Counted from the first letter of the stretch, positions 1 to 7,031 are shown. The stretch is DNA of 21,249 nt from Bdellovibrionaceae bacterium UBA2316 (GCA_002345205.1 DDVI01000114.1:10536-31784); one strand, 5' to 3'. Notes: generated by a model not told the origin, from the letters alone. Numbers and translations are program-made.

Positions 1-1898
1 GTGCCGGTCTGCTGTTCTATTTCCCGCAGAGAGTGGCCTTTTAAGTATAATTCGGCGAAGTTTTCATAAATACCGGCCTTTTCGGACTCGGGAAGTTCAA
101 TGATTACAGTAGGTTGCGTGTGTTCGCTTAATAGGTGAGACTGACTACCAATTTTCAAGCTGTTCGAACCAGCGTCATAAAAAAAGTTCGGTTTCAAATC
201 TAAAATTTCAGCAGTTCTCGGGTTCCCATGAAAAACGGGGAGGGCCGAGGTGCGCCTTTTTTCTGGCGCTATATCTTTATTAATCCCATCACCATTCACG
301 GCGGTTGGTAAAAAATGAGAGCCCGCTATGGCAAGCTCTCGTTTATAATGTTTTTCACCAACGTAAAAGAAAATCTCCACTTCATCATTTTTCACAATAA
401 TTTTATGCACTATTTTTTGAATGATCGCAGTTTTGACCACGGGATCATTCTCGCTTTCCAATAAATCAACAATAACCGCTTTAAACTCCTTAAAATCAGC
501 CATTCCCACAGAGGTATTATCCATACTGTTTTTATTCTTTAATTCCCTTAAATCATTTTCTAAACCATCTTTTTGATTTGATAACCTTTCCATTTGGTCG
601 AAGACATGCTTTGGGTTTACAGCCTTTGGTAAAAGCCCAAGCCTTTCTGACAATGCATCAAGCTGCATATTAATTTCATAGATCTTATTTTGTTTTCTCT
701 CGATTTCTTGTTTGGGGGTATGAAGCTCGCTTTGAGTTTGAGCTTCTAATAAAATTTCTGTGAAAAACTCTGGAACCAATAAAAAATCTTTCACAGCTTT
801 CCAAACAATAGGTTCTAGCTTTTCAGCTAAAACCCGCTGCGGATCACAGCGCTTTGATTTTTGATCGGTTACGTTTTCAATCTTAGCAGCCCAAGCATGA
901 TCATAATAAGCAATCTTTCCACCGTTACCATGAGCTGACTTTCCAGATAGTCTATGCCCACACTGACAATAAAGCTTTCCAGAGAGTAAATAAGGCCATC
1001 TAAGTGGTGAAGATTTTTTCCTTGATCGGTTATTTTTTAATATTTCACCGACACGAATAAAAATATCTTCATTTACAATTGGCTCCCACTGCGCTTTTAC
1101 AGAATATTCTTTTCCCTGTTCTTTATAAGCTCTAATCCCTATATAAACAGGGTTAGTAAGCATTTTATAAAGACTTTCTAACATCACCACACCTGTTCTT
1201 GGTTGTCCTCCGCCTTCTTTTCTTCGAGTTAGCTGGATTTTTCTTTTATTTAAGGCTTTAGTAGCTGAAGACAAAGTGCCTTCAGCTAAAAAGGTTTTAA
1301 AGATTTCTCTAACAGTTTCCGCTTCGCTTTGAATTACCTCAAGCCTGCCGTCTTGTTTTCCACTAACTCTATAACCCAAAGGCACACTACCGCCATTATA
1401 AAGCCCACGCTTGGCTCTTGATAAGAAATTAGCTGATATCCTCTCTCCAATTTGTTTTCGTTCAAACTGAGCCAAATTTGCCATTAAAAACATAGAAAAA
1501 CTTCCTACAGCAGTTGACGAATCAAATTGATCTTTTAAGGAATAAATCTGACATTCTAATTCATCTAACATTGCAACAAGATTAGCAAAATCCCTTATAG
1601 ATCTTGTAAGTCTTGAAAGCTCGGTAATTAAAATCATATTTATTTTTTTACTACGTACATCATCCATCATTTTTTGAAATGCTGGCCTGTTGGTATCTTT
1701 AGCAGATATTCCAGCATCACAGTAAAATTCTTTAATTTCTCCAAAGTTTTCAAAAGCATTTTTGTGTTTTACAAATTCCCGCAAACGATGTTCTTGGGAT
1801 TTGATAGATCCTTCGGGATTTCCAGCTTGCTCTTCAGTACTTACACGAACGTAAATTCCCATATTGTATTCAGATCTTATTTGATTAACTTTTTTCAT
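1..1898 (-). CDS. Large serine recombinase (site-specific integrase), C-terminus cut by window edge
   Basis: This is a site-specific DNA recombinase that would integrate or excise the surrounding element. The frame is open for 632 codons from ATG 1898 to base 1 and continues outside the window. The resolvase-type catalytic domain is at about residues 13-155, with the nucleophile Ser20 in YVRVSTEEQ and the arginine-rich ELSRLTRS at 93-100. The Recombinase domain is at about 165-290 (VPLGYRV; MLTNPVYIGI). A zinc ribbon starts with C311-x-C313 and includes C351. A coiled coil lies at about 395-460, and a C-terminal helix-turn-helix (LYLKGHSLREIEQQTG) begins near 618. An AAAGGG ribosome site supports ATG 1898. 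It is the last visible gene of a minus-strand operon, 12 bases after the small basic protein. Its C-terminal region is homologous to the remnant at 13649-14197. Confidence 0.95.
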   Translation of the reverse strand, partial: MKKVNQIRSEYNMGIYVRVSTEEQAGNPEGSIKSQEHRLREFVKHKNAFENFGEIKEFYCDAGISAKDTNRPAFQKMMDDVRSKKINMILITELSRLTRSIRDFANLVAMLDELECQIYSLKDQFDSSTAVGSFSMFLMANLAQFERKQIGERISANFLSRAKRGLYNGGSVPLGYRVSGKQDGRLEVIQSEAETVREIFKTFLAEGTLSSATKALNKRKIQLTRRKEGGGQPRTGVVMLESLYKMLTNPVYIGIRAYKEQGKEYSVKAQWEPIVNEDIFIRVGEILKNNRSRKKSSPLRWPYLLSGKLYCQCGHRLSGKSAHGNGGKIAYYDHAWAAKIENVTDQKSKRCDPQRVLAEKLEPIVWKAVKDFLLVPEFFTEILLEAQTQSELHTPKQEIERKQNKIYEINMQLDALSERLGLLPKAVNPKHVFDQMERLSNQKDGLENDLRELKNKNSMDNTSVGMADFKEFKAVIVDLLESENDPVVKTAIIQKIVHKIIVKNDEVEIFFYVGEKHYKRELAIAGSHFLPTAVNGDGINKDIAPEKRRTSALPVFHGNPRTAEILDLKPNFFYDAGSNSLKIGSQSHLLSEHTQPTVIIELPESEKAGIYENFAELYLKGHSLREIEQQTG

Positions 1899-1910
1899 AA
1901 TAGCCCTTTC

Positions 1911-2129
1911 TTAAGCGGTTTTTGTACCATTACCGGGTCTTAAAAAAGGTTCAGTGGAAGAATTGGTGTTTTTTGGTTCATCTTGAACACTTACACGCTG
2001 GCGAATTCTTTTATATAAAACTTCGCCCACCTCTGCAAGTAATTGCTCAAAGCGTTCATCACTGACCTTTTCCTGATTGATTTTCAATTTATTAGGTTGC
2101 CATTTTCTTTTAGTTGACCTTTTAGCCAT
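1911..2129 (-). CDS. Small basic protein upstream of the serine recombinase, unknown function
   Basis: This is a 72-residue protein I do not recognise. The N-terminus is strongly basic (MAKRSTKRKWQPNK), the middle could form one or two helices (FEQLLAEVGEVLYKRIRQRV), and the tail is polar and probably disordered. It starts 17 bases after the stop of the membrane protein gene, behind an AAGG-type ribosome site. It ends 12 bases before the recombinase start, so all three genes look co-transcribed. A small basic protein encoded next to a large serine recombinase could be a DNA-binding accessory factor or a recombination directionality factor. Position and charge are the only support for that. 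Confidence 0.7.
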   Translation of the reverse strand: MAKRSTKRKWQPNKLKINQEKVSDERFEQLLAEVGEVLYKRIRQRVSVQDEPKNTNSSTEPFLRPGNGTKTA

Positions 2130-2146
2130 GAATTACACACCTTCCT

Positions 2147-2701
2147 TCAAAAAGGATTTGCAATATCTCTGGGTCTTGTTGGCTCTTGAATTGTCATCTC
2201 ATTGTTATTGCTATCGGCAACAGTTAAACCGTTGTCGTCTTGGTTGGGTGTTTTCTGAACTACCTCAGTACTTAATGGTTGTGGTGTAACCTCAGACTTC
2301 TTTAAAGCAAGATCTAGTTCTGATCGCATCTGCTGGATTTCAAAACGAGTTTGTCGTTTAAATTCAGTCAAAGACTCTTCTAGCTTACTTTCAGATTCCA
2401 ATAGCCTTGTTTCAATGTATTCCTTTAACTCAGTCCCGCGCTTCACCATGCGGTAGTATTTTAAAGAAAAATACCAAGCGGCATAGATCGCTAAAACGGC
2501 AAGGGCTAGTAATCCGGCAACCTGTGCCACATACCAAGCCATGGTGATAAAACTAGCAGCCATTTTTGCAATAGCACTGAACACCAAAGCTAGCTCTATA
2601 AAAAGAGCTTTTATAATCTTAACTAAAAAACCAAGCATTAGGACCGCCACCACAGCACCGCCAAAATACAAGGTTCCATTGTGGTCATCATTATGACTCA
2701 T
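2147..2701 (-). CDS. Inner-membrane protein with coiled-coil cytoplasmic tail, unknown function
   Basis: This is a 184-residue protein of no family I recognise. Hydrophobic segments at about residues 12-35, 36-55 and 57-80 suggest two or three membrane helices. A charged helical stretch follows at about 88-140 (TELKEYIETRLLESESKLEE onward) that reads as a coiled coil, then a Gln/Asn/Pro-rich tail. The ribosome site AAGGGG lies 7 bases before ATG 2701. It sits between the replication-relaxation-like gene and the small basic gene of the same element. It is probably an element-encoded membrane partner, for example in mobilisation or element maintenance, but no function can be read from the sequence. 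Its TGA stop is followed directly by the next gene's ribosome site, so TGA acts as a real stop here. Confidence 0.75.
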   Translation of the reverse strand: MSHNDDHNGTLYFGGAVVAVLMLGFLVKIIKALFIELALVFSAIAKMAASFITMAWYVAQVAGLLALAVLAIYAAWYFSLKYYRMVKRGTELKEYIETRLLESESKLEESLTEFKRQTRFEIQQMRSELDLALKKSEVTPQPLSTEVVQKTPNQDDNGLTVADSNNNEMTIQEPTRPRDIANPF

Positions 2702-2814
2702 AGAAATTCCCCTTCTTTAATAAATAAAATAAATGATTTATTATTTCTTGTATGATTTTGTGTGACTTCAATATTGGTAATTATATTAATTTTGTTTTTG
2801 TATGTTTGATATAT

Positions 2815-2852
2815 CCCTACAGTTAAAATAATTCCCCCCTTAACCCGTAGGG
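2815..2852 (-). other. Imperfect hairpin directly after the replication-relaxation-like gene
   Basis: CCCTAC-A-GTTAA pairs with TTAAC-CC-GTAGGG across a 13-base loop, giving an 11-bp stem with a small internal bulge. It begins 2 bases after the stop codon of the 2855-3796 gene. The minus-strand loop carries a run of six G. There is no U-tract, so it is not a standard intrinsic terminator. It could slow RNA decay, attenuate read-through into the membrane protein gene, or be a protein-binding site. Confidence 0.4.
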
Positions 2853-2854
2853 TG

Positions 2855-3796
2855 TTAATAACTTTTTTCAATTTCAATATTTGCACAAAACTTTGATTTT
2901 TGTGGGCTTTTATACTTTCCGAAGAAGGTATCAATTAAATTTCTTTGCCCTAAAGTTGCATCCATTTTGCCTAGGCTTTGCATAAGGTTTTCATGGACTT
3001 TGCGAATACTTAAATTAGCAAAAGAACCACTAAAAACTTTTGTACTCCAAATTTCTTTTTTAAACTCTTCAAGTCTAATAAACTGAAATTTGTTTTTCTT
3101 TGGATCATAACCATAGCATGAAGAAGTTATTTTTTTAATTCTCTCTGCTATCCAGTCATTACGAACTAACCAAAAAACCACCTGTACATCGGATAGTTGG
3201 TTATAATAATTAAAAGTTTCCTCGTAACGATCGGATTCTTTTAAATTCAGATCGACTTCGTAGCCAATGGCTGCGGACTTTAAACCATTCTTTAATAGTG
3301 TAATGCCATCAGGAACATGACCCTCTCCATTAACATAATTCTTTGGGAAATTATTTGCTCGAAGACTTGCTAACATTTGCTCTGTGAAAAACACTTTATC
3401 CCAGTTAGAAAGCCACAAATCTCCAAGTTGAAGGCAAGTTGCTAGAAAATCATGGGCTGGAGCGTGGGGTTTATAACGATATTGAGTAATATCATCTCTG
3501 TCCATCAAGACGATCTCAAAACCAAGTTGAGTTAGCGTTAGAACTTCTTGATCCAAATATTTACCACGAGGAAGTGGCATAATGTAGTTTTCAGCAATCA
3601 ATTGTCTTATAGCTTTATACATCCACCAATCACTTTTATCAGGGTAGGCGACAAGCTTTAGCATTTTGGGACTAGCAACTTTCCAGGTCCAGAGAAAATC
3701 TAGAACGGAAATATCACTAGAGCTAAGTTTACGGTTAGAGGTACGTTTATATATTCTTTTAAGAACAGAAATACTTTTAGAGTGTTTTACTCTCAT
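2855..3796 (-). CDS. Replication-relaxation-like / MOB_C-type relaxase-like protein
   Basis: This 313-residue protein resembles the replication-relaxation family (Pfam Replic_Relax). That family pairs an N-terminal winged helix with a restriction-endonuclease-like domain, and MOB_C plasmid relaxases are thought to share this architecture. Visible parts are a winged-helix region at about 25-100 (LDFLWTWKVASPKMLKLVAY; LTQLGFEIVL), HDFLAT at 115-120, PDG at 162-164, and GYEVDLNLKESDRYEE at 178-193 with the acidic pair E180/D182. Its likely role is plasmid or element replication or mobilisation, acting on an origin sequence. The ribosome site AAGGAGA lies 8 bases before ATG 3796. It is the first gene of a minus-strand cluster ending in a serine recombinase and follows a repeat-rich non-coding region. 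The family call is from memory of motifs; a specific nickase activity is inference. Confidence 0.65.
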   Translation of the reverse strand: MRVKHSKSISVLKRIYKRTSNRKLSSSDISVLDFLWTWKVASPKMLKLVAYPDKSDWWMYKAIRQLIAENYIMPLPRGKYLDQEVLTLTQLGFEIVLMDRDDITQYRYKPHAPAHDFLATCLQLGDLWLSNWDKVFFTEQMLASLRANNFPKNYVNGEGHVPDGITLLKNGLKSAAIGYEVDLNLKESDRYEETFNYYNQLSDVQVVFWLVRNDWIAERIKKITSSCYGYDPKKNKFQFIRLEEFKKEIWSTKVFSGSFANLSIRKVHENLMQSLGKMDATLGQRNLIDTFFGKYKSPQKSKFCANIEIEKSY

Positions 3797-3810
3797 AAAA
3801 ATGTCTCCTT

Positions 3811-3839
3811 AATAGTCTTAAATAAAAATTCAGACTATT
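3811..3839. repeat. Perfect 8-bp inverted repeat in the leader of the replication-relaxation-like gene
   Basis: AATAGTCT and AGACTATT flank a 13-base AT-only-plus-C loop. The repeat lies 15 bases upstream of the start codon and next to the ribosome site. It could be an operator for autoregulation or a 5' leader hairpin. Confidence 0.55.
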
Positions 3840-3860
3840 TTAGATTTTAAATAATAAAAT

Positions 3861-3926
3861 GTGACTCATTGTTGTTCCCAAATAAGGGAACCAGTTTATG
3901 TGACTAATGATTTAGAATTGGTGACT
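3861..3926 (+). repeat. Three direct GTGACT repeats
   Basis: TGTGACT at 3860-3866 and 3899-3905 and GGTGACT at 3920-3926 all face the same way, with spacings of 39 and 21 bases. They bracket the palindrome at 3874-3891. Short spaced direct repeats next to inverted repeats are typical of origin or operator regions, but three 6-mers are weak evidence alone. Confidence 0.35.
3874..3891. repeat. Inverted repeat GTTCCC-N6-GGGAAC
   Basis: Perfect 6-bp GC-containing arms are separated by AAATAA inside otherwise AT-rich DNA. The 18-bp symmetry fits binding by a dimeric protein. It lies between the first two GTGACT repeats. Confidence 0.5.
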
Positions 3927-3957
3927 CTTTATAAAATAATATAAGTTTAGGTTTCAA

Positions 3958-3979
3958 TTTATGGTTTTTAGACCATAAA
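3958..3979. repeat. Perfect 8-bp inverted repeat, 6-base loop
   Basis: TTTATGGT and ACCATAAA flank the loop TTTTAG. The arms are perfect and the loop is short enough for a stable hairpin in single-stranded DNA or RNA. A second small dyad, GTAGT-ATA-ACTAC, follows at 3991-4003. Confidence 0.5.
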
Positions 3980-4088
3980 ACAGTAGCAAAGTAGTATAAC
4001 TACAAGAAAATTAAAAGAGTAGATAAAAAATTAGGATTGTAAATTTTACAGAGTGAATTGGTTTTATCTGTAATATAGGGCTAAAAGG

Positions 4089-4115
4089 CTCTAATTTATG
4101 ACTGGAGTATTAGAG
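4089..4115. repeat. Perfect 7-bp inverted repeat
   Basis: CTCTAAT and ATTAGAG flank a 13-base spacer. It is the outermost of the five dyads in this non-coding stretch and lies close to the 3' end of the lipoprotein gene, so it could also mark or lie near the element boundary. Confidence 0.4.
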
Positions 4116-4167
4116 ATTATCAGCTTTAAGAGCTTTTGTCGTGTCGCTATAACATGAAAGGTAGTAA

Positions 4168-4614
4168 TTATTGATCAAAAGAATCCGTTTGCTCAACTAA
4201 GTCGTTATTAAGTACAGCTTTTTTTCCTTCTTCAGCGTCGACTAATTTCAAATCCGTTCCATGCGCCAAAAACTTAAAAACGCCGATCTGTTGAATGAAA
4301 TAAATTTTTCCAGCCTGAGTAGTTAGTTTAATAGATTTATCATTTGATGCGCGACTTGTAATTGTATACTGACCAGGTCTTAGCTCTACACGCATATAAT
4401 GGCCTGACCTCATTTTTCCAATGTATCGACCATTTATTAAAATATCCATGGCCACGACAGAATTTACGATATTGTCCCTGTAGAAATATACTACTGCTAG
4501 CTCCGAACTAGGTTTAAAATTTTTCGCGACAGCGTCCCTTGACAAGGGGGCTTTTTCGATTGAAGCACATCCGACAAATAGAAATAATGTAAAAACTATT
4601 AACAATAATTTCAT
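4168..4614 (-). CDS. DUF2846-type lipoprotein
   Basis: This is a 148-residue predicted lipoprotein. The N-terminal hydrophobic stretch ends in FVGC with Cys16 as the lipidation site. The rest matches the DUF2846 pattern: VVYFYRDN at about 41-48, then ILINGRYIGKMRSGHYMRVE, then LRPGQYTITSR, then LTTQAGKIYFIQQ. This small beta-rich domain is common in envelope lipoproteins of Gram-negative bacteria; its biochemical role is unknown. The C-terminus is acidic. The gene lies about 100 bases downstream of another small secreted protein on the same strand, so they may be co-transcribed. Confidence 0.8.
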   Translation of the reverse strand: MKLLLIVFTLFLFVGCASIEKAPLSRDAVAKNFKPSSELAVVYFYRDNIVNSVVAMDILINGRYIGKMRSGHYMRVELRPGQYTITSRASNDKSIKLTTQAGKIYFIQQIGVFKFLAHGTDLKLVDAEEGKKAVLNNDLVEQTDSFDQ

Positions 4615-4715
4615 AAAGCCTCTTCTATTCTAGAGTAACGACATTTAGTCCTCGCGGCAATTTTAATTTCAATGGGACAGGCTCTTTGGTTGGAATTTTG
4701 ATGATAAGATCCATT

Positions 4716-4991
4716 CTATTCAGCTTCCCAAGGCTTTATGAACGCATCAGATATAATTTCACACTTAGCTTCATCTACTTGTATCGTTGCCACCATATTT
4801 TCTTTTTTGGGAAGTATCATTAAAAAGGTGTATACATGAATTCCATTTTTCTTTCCACCGCCACCAGCAGTAAGAATTTTTTCCGCCTTACGAATAGCAG
4901 CCTCCTCTTTCACCCGCTTTAAAGCGGCAGAATGGGGATTACAGGCGATTGATAACGAAGTAAAAACTAACACAGATAAAATTGTTTTCAT
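4716..4991 (-). CDS. Small secreted protein, unknown function
   Basis: This is a 91-residue protein I do not recognise. It has an N-terminal signal (MKTILSVLVFTSLSIAC) whose Cys17 could be a lipidation site, although the lipobox is imperfect (SIAC). The mature part has an Ala/Lys/Glu-rich helix (about 22-40), a glycine run GGGG, and a beta-like segment ending in CEIISDAFIKPWEAE. No strong ribosome site precedes ATG 4991. It is in the same orientation as the DUF2846 lipoprotein gene. It could be an envelope or secreted peptide; the sequence gives no specific function. Confidence 0.6.
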   Translation of the reverse strand: MKTILSVLVFTSLSIACNPHSAALKRVKEEAAIRKAEKILTAGGGGKKNGIHVYTFLMILPKKENMVATIQVDEAKCEIISDAFIKPWEAE

Positions 4992-5233
4992 ATTATTTAC
5001 AGTAAAGAGGCTTTTCTAAATTTTCAATTTAATTCCTTATTCAAAACCATATCAAATTTTGTGTCCGCTTTTAGGATATGATGATCTTGGTCAGAAACTT
5101 GTAGAGTTGGGATTGGTTTCTTGATCTCACACCCTCCGCGTATTGATTATCAAGTCGTTCACAGTATTTGCATATTTAAGAATAGATCTCAGTCTAAAGA
5201 GAGAGATTTGATTAAAATGCCGAGGAGACGACA

Positions 5234-6292
5234 ATGTGCCCCCGTAAAGTGCTTCTGTGTCTAACAGTTTTACACTTAACTATTCCGGCCTTAGCTGCGC
5301 CAGGTTTTTTATCAATTGATAATATCTCCGTTCCTAGACCAGTCCGCAAGGCGTCCGCCTCTGTTTTTAAGGTATCAAGTCAGGGGGGTGCGATCGATAC
5401 TGTTATAAATATGCGAGATTCAGAAACGGTCATTGCTAAGTTGGATCAACTTAGTATTCAGAACAATTGGTGGGAGAAGCTTCAAATTGAACAGTGCAAG
5501 CGGGACGGAGTGGATATTTGTCCTTTATTTGCTCAAATGGGTGAGGGATCAACTTTTATACTTAATGACCAAGTTACATTATATACTAATCTTCATAATT
5601 TCTTCGAGGTACTCTCAGCACAAGTGAAAGTTGCGAAAACAAGTGATGCTTCAGGCATCAGAAAATTACTCGACAGCTTTCCTATGTTCTTTGGAGTAAG
5701 CGATGCAAATCAGAAACCCATCTTTGATCCAACGACAGAGCGAGCGCGCATTAAGTTTTTTAACTCTGATCCAGCTCTTTACGATGGAACAAAAAATTCA
5801 ATGATAAATCCTCTTGGGAGACTGAGTGATATGGTAGAGTTAAAGGTTGAAAACAAGATTGATAGAGCCCCACTTCTTGTTTCTAAAGAAAAACCAAAGG
5901 TTGGCGACACAGCTTACATTGTTGGATTTCCAATGCAGACAAATAACCGCAGTGCAATTGGGGGACCTGATTCAGATGGCACTTCGATGTATGTTACTAT
6001 TGGTAAGATCATGAGTGTTCAGACTTGGATGGAGAAATCTCAAATGCGAGTTTCCCCGTTGATCGAAAAAATGTTTGAAGAATATATGCTTTTTGGAGAT
6101 TTTGATTGTGAACATGGTAATAGTGGCGGTCCGATCCTAAATGCTAAAGGTGAAGTCATCGCTATTATGGCGGGAATGTGGCTAGATAAGAGTCAGACTC
6201 CAAACACCCGAATTTGCGGTGGACTTAAGACATTTGATAAAGAGAAACTCAGAGAGTTGTGGAATGCACTAGGAAAAATTTCACGACTATAA
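5234..6292 (+). CDS. Secreted trypsin-fold serine protease (S1/HtrA-like, no PDZ)
   Basis: This is a 352-residue predicted periplasmic or secreted serine protease. The signal peptide is at 1-21 (PALA-A). The chymotrypsin-fold triad can be placed: His121 in LYTNLHNF (where Deg proteases have LTNAHVV), Asp199 in SDMVELKV, and Ser297 in GNSGGPIL. GDTAYIVGFP at 224-233 is the usual strand before the active-site loop, and C292 and C328 could form a disulfide. There is no PDZ domain, so it is not a standard DegP. A long insertion at about 128-185 separates His from Asp. The ribosome site GAGGAG lies about 7 bases before ATG 5234. It is a single gene with its own terminator. Substrate is unknown. 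Confidence 0.85.
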   Translation: MCPRKVLLCLTVLHLTIPALAAPGFLSIDNISVPRPVRKASASVFKVSSQGGAIDTVINMRDSETVIAKLDQLSIQNNWWEKLQIEQCKRDGVDICPLFAQMGEGSTFILNDQVTLYTNLHNFFEVLSAQVKVAKTSDASGIRKLLDSFPMFFGVSDANQKPIFDPTTERARIKFFNSDPALYDGTKNSMINPLGRLSDMVELKVENKIDRAPLLVSKEKPKVGDTAYIVGFPMQTNNRSAIGGPDSDGTSMYVTIGKIMSVQTWMEKSQMRVSPLIEKMFEEYMLFGDFDCEHGNSGGPILNAKGEVIAIMAGMWLDKSQTPNTRICGGLKTFDKEKLRELWNALGKISRL

Positions 6293-6324
6293 ATCCCTTC
6301 TTTAAAATTACATCACCGCTCAAC

Positions 6325-6359
6325 AAGGTTCAGTCTAAAAAACTGAGCCTTTATTTTTT
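6325..6359 (+). terminator. Intrinsic terminator of the protease gene
   Basis: AAGGTTCAG pairs with CTGAGCCTT (one G-U wobble) around the loop TCTAAAAAA and is followed by a U-rich run. It sits 33 bases after the protease stop codon and before the convergent antitoxin gene. Confidence 0.8.
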
Positions 6360-6373
6360 CTCTTAAAAGCAAG

Positions 6374-6688
6374 CTAAGCCGCTAACGATTGGATGATAGA
6401 AGAAATCGTTGATAGCTCGGGGTTAAACTCTTTTTTAGGATCAATCAAAGTATATAGCGTTCGTCTACTGATACCTGCTTTTTTAACAAACTTAACTTTA
6501 TTAATCGTCATTAAGTGCGCAGCTAAAACTTCACGAAAAGATTCAAGGTCTCCGCTACGAATACATTCAAGTAAAGTATCTACAACCAGTTTTGAATCTT
6601 TTAATTCTTTACTTGTGAAGGGTGCGTGTTCCTTCAAGGACTTCGTCCCTGATTTTTTTTGCTTTTTTGATGTCGCGATTTTGTCCAT
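6374..6688 (-). CDS. HigA-like helix-turn-helix antitoxin
   Basis: This 104-residue protein matches the addiction-module antidote family of Xre-type antitoxins that pair with RelE/HigB-like toxins. The core is FREVLAAHLMTINKVKFVKK at about 51-70, followed by the recognition helix AGISRRTLYTLI and the characteristic DPKKEFNPELSTISSII. The N-terminus is lysine-rich and probably flexible. GGAGG lies 8 bases upstream of ATG 6688, inside the 3' end of the toxin reading frame, so the two genes overlap by 80 bases in different frames. It appears intact and would bind the toxin and repress the shared promoter at 6935-6970. Because the toxin is interrupted, the antitoxin may persist only as a repressor or as protection against related toxins. 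Confidence 0.85.
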   Translation of the reverse strand: MDKIATSKKQKKSGTKSLKEHAPFTSKELKDSKLVVDTLLECIRSGDLESFREVLAAHLMTINKVKFVKKAGISRRTLYTLIDPKKEFNPELSTISSIIQSLAA

Positions 6689-6920
6689 TTTTATTTCCTC
6701 CGTAAAGAGCTACGATAACAGTTGAACCTCACATAAACGTATAAACTCGAGTTCCATTGAGCCACTTAAGCTCAATAAGACCTTCAAAGCGCTTGTGATT
6801 ACCAAAGTGACCCAGCGAAATTAAATCAATACGTGATAAGATGATAGTTCTTAGCTTCGGTGACTGAGTGTTCAGCCAGTCATTAAATTCATCTGTTTTA
6901 AGAATTGAATACTTTGTCAT
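6609..6920 (-). pseudogene. RelE/HigB-like toxin interrupted by an in-frame TGA
   Basis: The first 63 codons encode the N-terminal part of a RelE/HigB-like (Gp49/DUF891-type) mRNA-interferase toxin: TDEFNDWLNTQSPKLRTIIL, then GHFGNHKRFEG, then NGTRVYTFM. A TGA follows at 6731-6729. The same frame then continues for 39 codons with the expected family C-terminus (GSTVIVALYGGNKNGQNRDI, KKAKKIRDEV) to TAA at 6609. The total of 103 codons matches the usual family length of about 100. The simplest reading is a single nonsense mutation. The truncated product would lack the last strands and the C-terminal helix, so it is probably inactive. A real stop-codon read-through event or a sequencing error are alternatives. 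Confidence 0.85.
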
Positions 6921-6934
6921 ATACGCTACCTACA

Positions 6935-6956
6935 ATTGTGCATTATAATGCACAAT
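6935..6956. promoter_or_regulatory. 22-bp perfect palindrome, toxin-antitoxin operator
   Basis: The arms ATTGTGCATTA and TAATGCACAAT form a perfect palindrome that covers the -10 box. This is the expected binding site for the dimeric HTH antitoxin, giving classical autoregulation by blocking RNA polymerase. Confidence 0.75.
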
Positions 6957-6970
6957 CTGTCAAGGGTTAA
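6942..6970 (-). promoter_or_regulatory. Promoter of the toxin-antitoxin operon
   Basis: On the minus strand TTAACC and a perfect TATAAT are separated by 17 bases, with the -10 box 22 bases before ATG 6920. The -10 box lies inside the palindrome at 6935-6956. An alternative -35, TTGACA at 6963-6958, has no good -10 at standard spacing. Confidence 0.7.
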
Positions 6971-7031
6971 ACGACCGCCTGTAAGTCTTTAGTTTTTATG
7001 AGCTTTAAAACTTCCAAAACAGACCTCGATT

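Larger units (their letters stand above)
3797..4167. other. AT-rich non-coding region dense in dyads and short repeats; candidate origin or oriT
   Basis: No gene is visible in these 370 bases. They contain five inverted repeats (3811-3839, 3874-3891, 3958-3979, 3991-4003, 4089-4115) and three same-direction copies of GTGACT at 3861, 3900 and 3921. The region sits immediately upstream of the replication-relaxation-like gene, the usual place for an autoregulated operator, a replication origin or an origin of transfer. It may also hold the end of the integrated element. Confidence 0.45.

Noticed and set aside
2698..2934. 78-codon minus-strand frame between the relaxation-like and membrane-protein genes
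   Set aside because: It overlaps the 3' end of the relaxation-like gene by 80 bases, has low-complexity AT-driven composition and no good ribosome site; it looks like a chance frame.
4625..4714. 29-codon minus-strand frame starting one base after the stop of the 91-residue gene
   Set aside because: The peptide looks protein-like, but it has no ribosome site and could be a chance frame or a frameshifted tail; too little evidence to annotate.
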